DNA of 64,000 bases, taken from the NCBI RefSeq assembly GCF_001427225.1, contig NZ_LMFH01000005.1, positions 181,668 to 245,667 on the forward strand. The letters are read 5' to 3'. The DNA is from Lysobacter sp. Root494. GTDB lineage: Bacteria; Pseudomonadota; Gammaproteobacteria; Xanthomonadales; Xanthomonadaceae. Every line of letters starts with the position of its first letter. Within the stretch, counting starts at the first letter, position 1. Of the stretch, positions 48,721 to 56,742 are shown in pieces. The notes below the pieces were generated by a model. That model made no database searches. It was not told the origin of the DNA and saw nothing but the letters and a program-made list of their open reading frames with translations. A program made the translations under genes and the position numbers.

Positions 48721-49359
48721 CTAGAAGAGCACGTCGAGCCAGCGCGTCGCTGCGCTCGCGAGACTTCCGGAGAGCACGCCGAACACCGCGATCGCCACGA
48801 CGCTCGAGGTCCATGCCACCGTCAGCAGGCGGCCATCGCGTTCCAGCAGCGCCAGCGCGAATACCAGCAGCAACACGGCGAACAGGATGTTGGTGAAGGG
48901 AATCGGCAGCGACAGCAGCAGTCCCAGCAACACCAGATTCACGCCCGTGAAAGCGCTCGCCACGGGATGGTCGAGCAGCACGTGCGCGCGTGGCTTCACG
49001 AGGCGCTCCAGCTTCGTCAGCCATGGGCCGAGCCGATCGCGGAACTTGGCCATCGCCTGCCGGTGCGGGCCGCGCCGGCCGAGGAAACCAGGCAGCCAGG
49101 GTTCGTTACGGCCGAACGTGAGCTGCACGCCGACGAGGATCACCAGCGGCCCGCTGATCACGCCGGCGATGCCCGGAATGAAGGCGGTGGGGATTGAAAG
49201 CAGCAGCAACATCCCGAACGCGCGTTCTTCCAGCCCGGCCAGCACGTCGTCGAGCCGGATGACTTCGGCCGGGTCCCCGGTCGCGAAACGGTCGAGCAGC
49301 GCGCGCGTACCGGCCTCGTGCGTCGCCTGCGAACTGTCGCGCTCAGCCGGTGGTGTCAT
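48721..49359 (-). CDS. exoD: ExoD-like exopolysaccharide synthesis protein
   Basis: A 212-residue membrane protein of the ExoD family. Typical segments are LDDVLAGLEERAFGMLLLLSIPTAFIPGIAGVISGPLVILVGVQLTFGRNEPWLPGFL and the later DHPVASAFTGVNLVLLGLLLSLPIPFTN. In Rhizobium exoD affects exopolysaccharide and alkali tolerance. The ATG at 49359 (MTPPAERD) overlaps the end of the upstream CNNM/CorC gene by 17 bp, so the two are coupled. Confidence 0.85.
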   Translation of the reverse strand: MTPPAERDSSQATHEAGTRALLDRFATGDPAEVIRLDDVLAGLEERAFGMLLLLSIPTAFIPGIAGVISGPLVILVGVQLTFGRNEPWLPGFLGRRGPHRQAMAKFRDRLGPWLTKLERLVKPRAHVLLDHPVASAFTGVNLVLLGLLLSLPIPFTNILFAVLLLVFALALLERDGRLLTVAWTSSVVAIAVFGVLSGSLASAATRWLDVLF

Positions 49360-50677
49360 CGTCTTCGCCGTCCTCGTCGCGTGTTTCCCGCTGCAACAGC
49401 AGCTTGTCGATGCGCGGTCCATCGAGATCGACTACTTCTATCCGCCAGCGATCCCAGGCGAAGTTCTCGCCAACGTGCGGAATGCGGCCGAAATGGGCGA
49501 TGACCATGCCGGCCGCGGTGTGGAAGTCATGCTCTTCCTCGCCCGGCAGGCTGCCACCACCGATGAGCTCGCGCAGGTCTTCCAGCGGCAAGGCGCCGTC
49601 GAGGAACCACGAACCATCACCACGCTCGACCACCGGTGGCTCGTGCGAATCGTCTTCACCGGATGGGCTCGCACCGTGGATGCGGCCGATCACCGCGCCC
49701 ATCAGGTCGTTCACCGTCACCAGGCCGCTGACGTCGCCGTATTCGTCGACCACCAGCGCGATCGACTGCTGTTCTTCGCGGAAGATCTCGAGCAGCTTTA
49801 GCGCGTGGGTGGATTCGGAAACGAACAGGGGCTCGCGCAGCTCGCCAAAGAGTTCCGGGTCGGGCTGGCCGAGGTTGTCCAGCAGTGTCTTCACTTCGAG
49901 GATGCCGAGCACGTCGTTGTCGCTGCCGCGATAGACCGGGTAGCGCGAATACGCGTGCTCGCGCATGGTGGCCAGATTTTCCTCGACGCTGCCGGCGGCA
50001 TCGAGCCAGGCGATGCGCATGCGAGGCGTCATCAGGCTTTCCGCGGTGCGATCGCCAAGGCTGAGCACGCGGTTCATCATCTTGCGTTCGTCGGCATCGA
50101 TGACGCCCTGCTCGTGGCTTTCGGTGACGAGCAGTCGGATCTCTTCTTCGCTGATGGCGTTGCGGGCGTCGTCCTTGATGCCGAGCAGGCGCAGCACGTT
50201 GCGGTTGATGATGCCGAGCACGGCAACGATGGGCCGCGCCGCACGCGACAGCGCGTCGAGCGGAATCGCGACGAAGCAGGCCAGCCGCTCGGGATTGGTC
50301 AGCGCCAGCCGCTTGGGAATGAGTTCGCCGAATATCACCGATGCCGCGGTGATCAGGCCCACGGCCGTGCCGACACCAATCGGCCGGGCGTATTCGCGAG
50401 CGGCCGGCACCAGATCCTGCAGCCCGGCGGCGATCAGCTGGCCTATCGATTCGCCGCCGAACACGCCGGTCAGCACGCTGATCAGCGTGATGCCGACCTG
50501 GACGGTGGAGAGCAGCCGGTCCGGGTGCTCGGCCAGCACCAGCGCCTTGCGCGCGCCGCGGCTGGTCTCGGCCATCTGTCGGAGCCGCAGCTTGCGCGAC
50601 GTCATCAGGGCCATCTCCGACAGGGCGAAGAAGCCGTTGAGGACGATCAGGAGCAGGACGATCGCTAGTTCCAGCAT
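49343..50677 (-). CDS. CNNM/CorC-family membrane protein (hemolysin-like)
   Basis: A 444-residue protein. The DUF21 domain (about 1-190) has three or four TM helices (LAIVLLLIVLNGFFALSEMALMTSRKLRLRQMA). Two CBS domains are at about 215-335 (LMTPRMRIAWLDAAGSVEENL). The CorC/HlyC C-terminal domain covers about 355-435. These proteins are magnesium or cobalt transport or efflux factors. The gene overlaps exoD downstream and diverges from the DUF47 phosphate gene. Confidence 0.93.
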   Translation of the reverse strand: MLELAIVLLLIVLNGFFALSEMALMTSRKLRLRQMAETSRGARKALVLAEHPDRLLSTVQVGITLISVLTGVFGGESIGQLIAAGLQDLVPAAREYARPIGVGTAVGLITAASVIFGELIPKRLALTNPERLACFVAIPLDALSRAARPIVAVLGIINRNVLRLLGIKDDARNAISEEEIRLLVTESHEQGVIDADERKMMNRVLSLGDRTAESLMTPRMRIAWLDAAGSVEENLATMREHAYSRYPVYRGSDNDVLGILEVKTLLDNLGQPDPELFGELREPLFVSESTHALKLLEIFREEQQSIALVVDEYGDVSGLVTVNDLMGAVIGRIHGASPSGEDDSHEPPVVERGDGSWFLDGALPLEDLRELIGGGSLPGEEEHDFHTAAGMVIAHFGRIPHVGENFAWDRWRIEVVDLDGPRIDKLLLQRETRDEDGEDDDTTG

Positions 50678-50913
50678 GCCGGACGGTTCCCTGCAGAGGC
50701 TGGATGGCGCGTTTCGCGGACGTTACGAAGTACCGGCGAGGGTTTTGGGTCGTCGTCCATGCGGGGGGCGAGTGGGGGTGCCGGGGCATCTTAGCAGGCG
50801 GCGAAAATGGGCCTGTCGATCCGCAGGATTGGGCGAAAGGTCACGAAGCCGTCATAATTCGCGCCGCCGCCAGACGGCCCCTTTCCCCTGTTGCCAGACC
50901 GACGAGGCACCGC

Positions 50914-51540
50914 ATGTTCTCCCTGCAAACCATTTTCGGCCAAGGCATGCAGTTCTATACGCTGCTCGAAGCAGCGGCGAATGCGGCGCACGACAGCACG
51001 AAGGCGCTGCACGGGATGCTCAGGGAGCCGCAGCGCTCGCCGTCGCTGGATGCCTTCAAGCTGGCGCGCCAGCGGGAGCGCGAAGCCTCGGAAAAGATCA
51101 GCCAGGAGCTGGTCAACAGCTTCATCACGCCGATCGAACGCGAAGACATCGAAGCGCTGAGTTCGGCTTTGTACAAGATTCCCAAGCAGGTCGAGAAGTT
51201 TGCCGATCGCTACTCGCTGGCATTGCAGCACCTGGAAGGGATCGACTTCGCGCCGCGAGCGGCGATGCTGGAGCAGGCGGCCGCAGTCGTGGTCGAGATG
51301 GTGCACGAACTGCGCCACATGAAGATCGAGAACATGAAGACGCTCAACGACCGTCTTCGTTCGATCGAGATGGAAGCCGACCGCCTCATGCTCGAGCTGT
51401 ACCGCGACATCTACTCGGGCAAGCTCGACCACCTGCAGATGTTCCTGCTCAAGGAATTCTTCGAAATCCTCGAAAAGGCCATCGACCGTTGCCGCGAGGC
51501 CGGCGTGGTCGCTTACGAAATCGTGCTGAAGAACTCGTAA
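50914..51540 (+). CDS. DUF47 / PhoU-like protein beside the phosphate permease
   Basis: A 208-residue all-helical protein, with MFSLQTIFGQGMQFYTLLEAAANAAHDSTKAL, and FITPIEREDIEALSSALYKIPKQVEKFADRY containing the conserved acidic residues of the PhoU-like/DUF47 family. It is the usual partner of PiT permeases. The pit gene follows after 26 bp. The upstream 236 bp contain no gene but must hold the promoter and that of the divergent CNNM/CorC gene. The start is the ATG at 50914. Confidence 0.93.
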   Translation: MFSLQTIFGQGMQFYTLLEAAANAAHDSTKALHGMLREPQRSPSLDAFKLARQREREASEKISQELVNSFITPIEREDIEALSSALYKIPKQVEKFADRYSLALQHLEGIDFAPRAAMLEQAAAVVVEMVHELRHMKIENMKTLNDRLRSIEMEADRLMLELYRDIYSGKLDHLQMFLLKEFFEILEKAIDRCREAGVVAYEIVLKNS

Positions 51541-51566
51541 GCGACGCCACCGAAGGAGATGCGGTC

Positions 51567-52694
51567 ATGCTGACCCTGGTTCTCGTCGTGGTGATCGCGG
51601 CGTTGGTGTTCGAATACATCAACGGCTTCCACGACACCGCCAATTCCATCGCCACGGTCGTGGCCACCAAGGTGCTTTCGCCGATGCAGGCGGTGGGCCT
51701 CGCGGCCGGCATGAACCTGTTCGGCGCGCTGTGGGGCACGGCAGTCGCCAAGACCGTGGCCTCGGGCATCATCGATGCGGGCGTGGTCGACGTCAGTTCG
51801 CAGCTGATCCTGTGCGCGCTGCTCGGCGCGATCGTCTGGAACCTGATTACCTGGGCGCTCGGCCTGCCGTCGTCCTCCTCGCACGCGCTGATCGGGGGCC
51901 TGTGCGGCGCGGCGCTCGCGGCGGCGGCAAACAATTTCCACGCGATCATCTGGGCGCAGGCGAAGGAACCGGTGTGGAAAAGCGCCGGCGTGCTGTGGAA
52001 GGTGGTCGTGCCGATGATCACCTCGCCACTACTGGGCTTCGTTACCGGCTTCCTGGTGATGGGCATCATCTTCGCGATCATCTCGGGCATGGCCGCCAGT
52101 GGCGGCGCGTTGCGCCGTGCCGCGCGCCCGCGTTGGGTCAACGGTTTCTTCGGCAAGGCACAGATCGTCAGCGCCGGTGCGATGGGCTTCGCGCATGGCT
52201 CCAACGATGCGCAGAAGACCATGGGCATCATCGCGCTGACGCTGGTGGCCGCGCAGGCCGATGGTTCGCTCAACCAGCTTCCGTCGTGGTTGGCGTTCCT
52301 GCATCCGTCGCCGGGCGCGATCACCAGCAGTGACATCGACACATGGATCAAGGTGTCGTGCGCACTGGTGATGGCGGCGGGCACCGCAGCCGGCGGCTGG
52401 CGCATCATCAAGACGCTGGGGCACAAGCTGGTGAAGCTGCATCCCATCCACGGTTTCGCGGCGGAAACCAGCGCGGCATCCGTGATCCTGCTGGCATCGT
52501 CGCTCGGCATTCCGGTGTCGACCACGCACAACATCTCCGCGGCGATCATGGGCGTGGGCACCGCCAAGCGCTTCAATTCGATCAAGTGGACCGTCGTCGA
52601 GAAGATGATCTGGGCGTGGATCCTGACGATCCCCGCGGCCGGCGTGTTTGCCTATGCCTTCTTCAAGCTGTTCCATGCGATGGGCTGGGCGTGA
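51567..52694 (+). CDS. pit: Low-affinity inorganic phosphate permease (PiT family)
   Basis: A 375-residue permease with about ten TM helices. Family signatures are FEYINGFHDTANSIATVVATKVLSPMQAV near the N-terminus and AHGSNDAQKTMGIIAL in the second half (the repeated GxxDxAN/GANDxxx motifs), plus LGIPVSTTHNISAAIMGVG. It imports phosphate with protons or a metal. It follows the DUF47 gene and ends at a strong terminator. The start ATG follows GAAGGAGATGCGGTC. Confidence 0.96.
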   Translation: MLTLVLVVVIAALVFEYINGFHDTANSIATVVATKVLSPMQAVGLAAGMNLFGALWGTAVAKTVASGIIDAGVVDVSSQLILCALLGAIVWNLITWALGLPSSSSHALIGGLCGAALAAAANNFHAIIWAQAKEPVWKSAGVLWKVVVPMITSPLLGFVTGFLVMGIIFAIISGMAASGGALRRAARPRWVNGFFGKAQIVSAGAMGFAHGSNDAQKTMGIIALTLVAAQADGSLNQLPSWLAFLHPSPGAITSSDIDTWIKVSCALVMAAGTAAGGWRIIKTLGHKLVKLHPIHGFAAETSAASVILLASSLGIPVSTTHNISAAIMGVGTAKRFNSIKWTVVEKMIWAWILTIPAAGVFAYAFFKLFHAMGWA

Positions 52695-52715
52695 CCGGTT
52701 TGCCCGCCAGGCACG

Positions 52716-52749
52716 AAAAAAAAGGCCCGCAGATGCGGGCCTTTTCTTT
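52716..52749. terminator. Bidirectional terminator between pit and the small minus-strand gene
   Basis: The stem AAAAGGCCCGC/GCGGGCCTTTT with loop AGAT has T-tracts on both strands. It serves both pit and the convergent gene ending at 52768. Confidence 0.92.
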
Positions 52750-52767
52750 GCAGCGATGTGCGGGCGC

Positions 52768-53178
52768 TCAGAGCAGGTCGCCACCGGCGGACATCATCTT
52801 CTCCATCCGGTCGCCCAGGCCGCCGATTTCAAGCACCAGGCGGTCGATCTCGGCCGCCTCGAGGCCTTCGTAGGGGCGGTTCTCGATCAGTTGCAGATAG
52901 GGCACGCCATCGAGGTCGCCAATGGCCAGGTAGCCGACCACGCTCTGCCAGTTGAAGGCGAGCGCGCGCTTTGGATCCATGCCCGTGGTCGGGGCGATCG
53001 CCGTGCTCACACGCAGGTAGGGACGGCCGTCGTCATCATCCAGTTCGGCAAGGAAGATCGACTGGTGGCGCATGCCCTTCTCAAGCGACAACTCGATGCA
53101 GATCACGTCCTCTTCGTGCACGGTCGTGCTGTAACCAGCGGTCTTGATGTGGCGGCGGATGGATTCGAAGTTGCGCAC
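52768..53178 (-). CDS. Small YbjN/chaperone-like protein of unknown function
   Basis: A 136-residue acidic protein (MRNFESIRRHIKTAGYSTTVHEEDVICIEL, FNWQSVVGYLAIGDLDGVPYLQLIEN, LEIGGLGDRMEKMM). The pattern suggests the alpha/beta fold of YbjN and type III secretion chaperone-like proteins, but I cannot name the family with confidence. There is no signal peptide or TM helix. It is convergent with pit. Confidence 0.78.
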   Translation of the reverse strand: MRNFESIRRHIKTAGYSTTVHEEDVICIELSLEKGMRHQSIFLAELDDDDGRPYLRVSTAIAPTTGMDPKRALAFNWQSVVGYLAIGDLDGVPYLQLIENRPYEGLEAAEIDRLVLEIGGLGDRMEKMMSAGGDLL

Positions 53179-53248
53179 CGGCTAGCTCCTTGCAATGACT
53201 GCGGCCGGATGTTCCCGGCGACGGAATGGCTCCAGCTATGCTACCGCG

Positions 53249-53689
53249 ATGACGAAGGACGCGACCAAGCCCGATCCGAACCGGCCGGATCCCGACCAGC
53301 GCATCCTGGACGCCATCCGTGCCATCCCGAAGGGACAGGTAGCGGGTTATGGGGAAGTAGCCCGCCGCGCAGGCTTGCCTGGACGTGCACGTCTGGTCGC
53401 GCGGCTGCTCAGCCAGAACGAGGATCGCAAGCTGCCGTGGCATCGCGTGCTGCGATCGGATGGACGCATCGCGTTCCCTGAGGGATCAGAAGGCTGGCGC
53501 GAGCAGAGCGCGCGCCTTCGGGGCGAGGGTGTCATTGTCGAAAACGGGCGCGTGCGGGGTCAGCGTGCCGCGGCAACGCCGGAGGAGGCTCTGGATGCCG
53601 AGTTATGGGGTGCGCCGCCTTCGGCCAAACGCGTCGCCGCCACGCGTGCTGTCAAATCGCCAAAAAAGAAGACTGCGCGCGCGCGCTGA
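53249..53689 (+). CDS. Alkyltransferase-like protein (ATL)
   Basis: A 146-residue protein from the O6-alkylguanine-DNA alkyltransferase superfamily. The DNA-binding part (IRAIPKGQVAGYGEVARRAGLPGRARLVARLL) is present. The active-site PCHRV reads PWHRV in LPWHRVLRSDGRIAF, so the alkyl-accepting Cys is replaced by Trp as in known ATL proteins. These bind O6-alkylguanine and pass the lesion to nucleotide excision repair. The C-terminus is rich in Lys/Arg (SPKKKTARAR). The start at 53249 leaves out a poor upstream extension. Confidence 0.9.
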   Translation: MTKDATKPDPNRPDPDQRILDAIRAIPKGQVAGYGEVARRAGLPGRARLVARLLSQNEDRKLPWHRVLRSDGRIAFPEGSEGWREQSARLRGEGVIVENGRVRGQRAAATPEEALDAELWGAPPSAKRVAATRAVKSPKKKTARAR

Positions 53690-53773
53690 ATCCGGCCACG
53701 TGGGCCGCTCGAGCCGTCCCCATCGAACCGTCCGGCAATGCCGCTACCATGTGGCATCCCCCGAGGTGCTCCG

Positions 53774-54433
53774 ATGTTCTCCCGACTTCCCCCTGTCACG
53801 AAGGCCCTGTTGATAGCCAACGGGTTGATGTTCCTGCTGCAATGGCTTCTGGGCAACGACCGGTTCGCTGCGTTCGTGCTGTGGCCTCCCGGTATCGACG
53901 GCAACCTGTTTTCGCAGGGCTTCCTGCCGTGGCAGATCCTGACGTATGGGTTCCTGCATGGCAGCTTCATGCACCTGGCGTTCAACATGCTCACGCTGGC
54001 GATGTTCGGCTCGCAGGTCGAATACGTCTGGGGGCCGCGCCGCTTCCTTATCTTCTATCTCGTGTGTGTCGCCGGGGCCGCGTTGTGCCAGCTGGCCGTG
54101 GGCTGGTGGACACTTTCGCAAGGTGGCGAGGCGTATCCGACACTGGGTGCGTCCGGTGGCATCTTCGGTCTGCTGCTGGCTTATGGGCTGCTGTTCCCCA
54201 ACCAGCGCGTGATGCTGCTGTTCCCGCCGATTCCGATGAAGGCGCGCACGCTGGTGATTCTTTACGCCGTCGCCGAACTGCTGTTCGGACTCAACGGCTG
54301 GCAGCCGGGCGTGGCGCACTTCGCGCACCTGGGCGGCATGCTGTTCGGCTGGCTGCTGATCCGTTACTGGAGCGGAAAGCCGCCATTCGGCCGCAATCGC
54401 CCACGCAATCCGCGAATGCGCGTCGTACGCTGA
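53774..54433 (+). CDS. Rhomboid-family intramembrane serine protease
   Basis: A 219-residue protein with six TM helices. The catalytic Ser is in LGASGGIFGLLLAYG, the catalytic His in VAHFAHLGGMLFGWLLI, and the family HGSFMHLAFNM loop is also present. The active site is complete. It is convergent with the M13 gene, and a strong terminator lies between. Confidence 0.92.
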   Translation: MFSRLPPVTKALLIANGLMFLLQWLLGNDRFAAFVLWPPGIDGNLFSQGFLPWQILTYGFLHGSFMHLAFNMLTLAMFGSQVEYVWGPRRFLIFYLVCVAGAALCQLAVGWWTLSQGGEAYPTLGASGGIFGLLLAYGLLFPNQRVMLLFPPIPMKARTLVILYAVAELLFGLNGWQPGVAHFAHLGGMLFGWLLIRYWSGKPPFGRNRPRNPRMRVVR

Positions 54434-54443
54434 CGCGGCGATG

Positions 54444-54476
54444 AAAAACGGCGCGGGATTCCGCGCCGTTTTTGTT
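54444..54476. terminator. Bidirectional terminator between rhomboid and M13 genes
   Basis: The perfect stem AAAAACGGCGCGG/CCGCGCCGTTTTT with loop GATT starts 10 bp after the rhomboid stop and ends just before the M13 stop on the other strand. T-tracts are found in both directions. Confidence 0.93.
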
Positions 54477-54477
54477 C

Positions 54478-56550
54478 TCACTTTTTCTTTTTCGTGCTCT
54501 TCACAGGTGCCGGCGGTGGCGCCGGCAGCGCTGCGGGCCATAGCAGGACGCGCTGGTCCGCTTTCGCCTGCATCGCGGTACCCGCCTTGCATCCGAACGC
54601 ATCGCCGAACGCAGGCAGGTTGTACACGGGACCATTCACCCGCCACTGCCCTGGTGCATACACGCTCGTGGACGCGCGCTGGACGGCGGCTTCGCGGGTC
54701 AGCTGCTGCGGCCACAACCGTGCCCAGCCGGTGAAGAATGCCTGGTGCGCCTCCTTGCTGGCCGCGGGCTGCGTCATGTTGAAGGCGCTCCACGCGAGTT
54801 CGACACCCGCCTGGTCGGCGAGCGCCACGTCGCGCACCTGGTTGCCGTTGACCTTGATTTCGGCGACGGGAACCGAATAGCCGCTGTATTGCGAAGCGAT
54901 GCGGTTGCCGACCTCAGTCCATGCAGCAGTTTCGGTGGGAGTCCACCAGTCGCGCAGTTCGCCCTTCGCATCGACCAGGCGGCCGCGGTTGCCGATGGCA
55001 TGGCTCAGCTCGCGCCCGACCAGCGAACCGTATGCGCCGTACTGGGCCGCGATGTCGGTGCCGAGATCGAGCGCGGGAGCCTGCAGCACGGCGGCCGTAA
55101 CGATCAGCCGGTTCTGCGCGATGTCGTAGGCGAGGGCGGGCGTCTGCGGCAGCACGTCCCAGCGGCGGTCGGCGTTGCCGCGGCCGATACGTTTCATTTC
55201 CTCGCGGTGCTGCCATGTCGAAGCGATCAGCATGTTGCTGCCGAAACTGCCGCGCCCCATCGGCTGCACGGTGTAATCGAGATCGCGACGCGGCGCGCCG
55301 ACTTCGATTTTCAGCGCAGCCAGCTTGGCTTGGGCCTCGGCCTTCGGCTGCGCGCCAAATCGTATATCCGTGGCGATCGCGTTCTCCAGCGCCTTGCGCA
55401 CGTTGACGGCGATCTCTTCCGCACGCGTGCGGGTGCCCGACGGCAGGTAGCGACCGACGTATTCACGGCCGAGCATCGGTCCTGCCGCGAGATTGATCGC
55501 ATCGAGCACCACCTGCTGACGCGAAGGCTGCGCGGTCTGTCCCGCCAATACGCGGCCATGGAAATCGAAGCTCGCATCACGCCAGGGCTTGGCCATGTAC
55601 GGCGCCATCGCATCGCCCACGCGCCAGCGCAGGTACGTCTTCCACTGCGCTGGCTTGAGCGAGCCGACGAGCTTGTCGAGCTGCGCGAATAACTGCGGAT
55701 TGGCGATCGACACCGAATCGTCGCTGACGCCTTGCGCCTTGAGGAATTCGGCAAGCTGCAGCTTCGGATACGCCTTCGCTAGCGTGGCCACCGAAACCGG
55801 TGCGTAGTTCGCGCGCGGATTGCGGAGGTCCAACAGGGGCTTGCTCAGCTGCGCGATGCGCGTTTCGAGATCGATCACCTGCTGCGCTTCGGCCGCGGCC
55901 TTGTTCGCCGGCGTACCGGTGAGCACGAGGATCTTCTGCACGTAACCGTTGTACAGGCCAAGCAGCTTGCGCGTTTCGGCATCCATGCGCGTGTAGTACG
56001 CCGGATCCGGCAGGCCCAGTCCGCCCTGGCTGAAGTAGCCGATATGTCGGCTCAGATCGTTGAGGTCGATGTCCGCACCGAAGTTGAAGGCGACGGGTAT
56101 CCCGACCTGGTGCAGCGCCGCGATCGAAGCGGGAATGTCCTTCGCTTTCCTGATCGCGTCGATACGGCCCAACAGCGGGGCGACCGGATTGGCGCCATCG
56201 CGCTCGACTGCGCTTTCGTCGAGTCCACTTGCCCAGAAGTCGCCGAGCAGCTTCTGCACATTGCCCTGCGGTGCCGTCATCGCGGCGTTGAGCAGGTCGA
56301 TCTGCTGCTGTCGTGCGCGATCGCCCAGTTGTTCCATCGCCGAGAGCGAAGGCACGCCAGGCAACAATGTGTTCGACTTCAACCACGCATTGTTGGCGTA
56401 GGTATAGAAGTCCGTGCACGCGGTAACAGTCGCGGCAGCGGGTGCCTTGGCCTTCGTGGCCTTCTTCTTCGCCGCGTCGGTGGTGGGCGCGGCGGCACTC
56501 GCGATCAGGGCAACAAGCAGTGCGCAGGCAAGCGGTCTGGGATAGGGCAT
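54478..56550 (-). CDS. M13-family peptidase homologue with a broken zinc motif
   Basis: A 690-residue exported protein: signal peptide (LACALLVALIASAAAPTTDA), the N-terminal M13 domain (TDFYTYANNAWLKSNTLLPG) and the C-terminal catalytic-like domain. The zinc motif HExxH reads R-E-L-S-H (Arg513, Glu514, His517): GSLVGRELSHAIGNRG. The first zinc ligand is therefore lost, and the third-ligand region usually reading GENIADLGG is also altered (GNQVRDVALADQAG). The substrate-binding NAYY segment is missing. This is very likely a non-catalytic homologue. It ends STKKKK. It lies beside an intact M13 gene, of which it may be a diverged duplicate. Confidence 0.88.
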   Translation of the reverse strand: MPYPRPLACALLVALIASAAAPTTDAAKKKATKAKAPAAATVTACTDFYTYANNAWLKSNTLLPGVPSLSAMEQLGDRARQQQIDLLNAAMTAPQGNVQKLLGDFWASGLDESAVERDGANPVAPLLGRIDAIRKAKDIPASIAALHQVGIPVAFNFGADIDLNDLSRHIGYFSQGGLGLPDPAYYTRMDAETRKLLGLYNGYVQKILVLTGTPANKAAAEAQQVIDLETRIAQLSKPLLDLRNPRANYAPVSVATLAKAYPKLQLAEFLKAQGVSDDSVSIANPQLFAQLDKLVGSLKPAQWKTYLRWRVGDAMAPYMAKPWRDASFDFHGRVLAGQTAQPSRQQVVLDAINLAAGPMLGREYVGRYLPSGTRTRAEEIAVNVRKALENAIATDIRFGAQPKAEAQAKLAALKIEVGAPRRDLDYTVQPMGRGSFGSNMLIASTWQHREEMKRIGRGNADRRWDVLPQTPALAYDIAQNRLIVTAAVLQAPALDLGTDIAAQYGAYGSLVGRELSHAIGNRGRLVDAKGELRDWWTPTETAAWTEVGNRIASQYSGYSVPVAEIKVNGNQVRDVALADQAGVELAWSAFNMTQPAASKEAHQAFFTGWARLWPQQLTREAAVQRASTSVYAPGQWRVNGPVYNLPAFGDAFGCKAGTAMQAKADQRVLLWPAALPAPPPAPVKSTKKKK

Positions 56551-56646
56551 CGCAGGTTCCGGTTTCGGGAGGCGGCCGAGTGTAGCAAGGGCCGTGCGAA
56601 CGCCATGAGCAGCACGCGAATGACAGTGCAGCGAGCGGGAGCGTCG

Positions 56647-56684
56647 CAAAAAAGAAGGCCCGGACGACGAGGTGCCGGGCCTTC
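56647..56684 (-). terminator. Terminator of the active M13 gene
   Basis: On the minus strand the stem GAAGGCCCGG/CCGGGCCTTC is followed by TTTTTTG. It lies about 60 bp after the stop at 56743 and separates the two M13 genes into different transcripts. Confidence 0.88.
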
Positions 56685-56742
56685 GGGTCAGCCGCCGGAA
56701 ACCGGCGGCCAATTTCCTGCTGTCATGCCGGAGATCAGGCGA

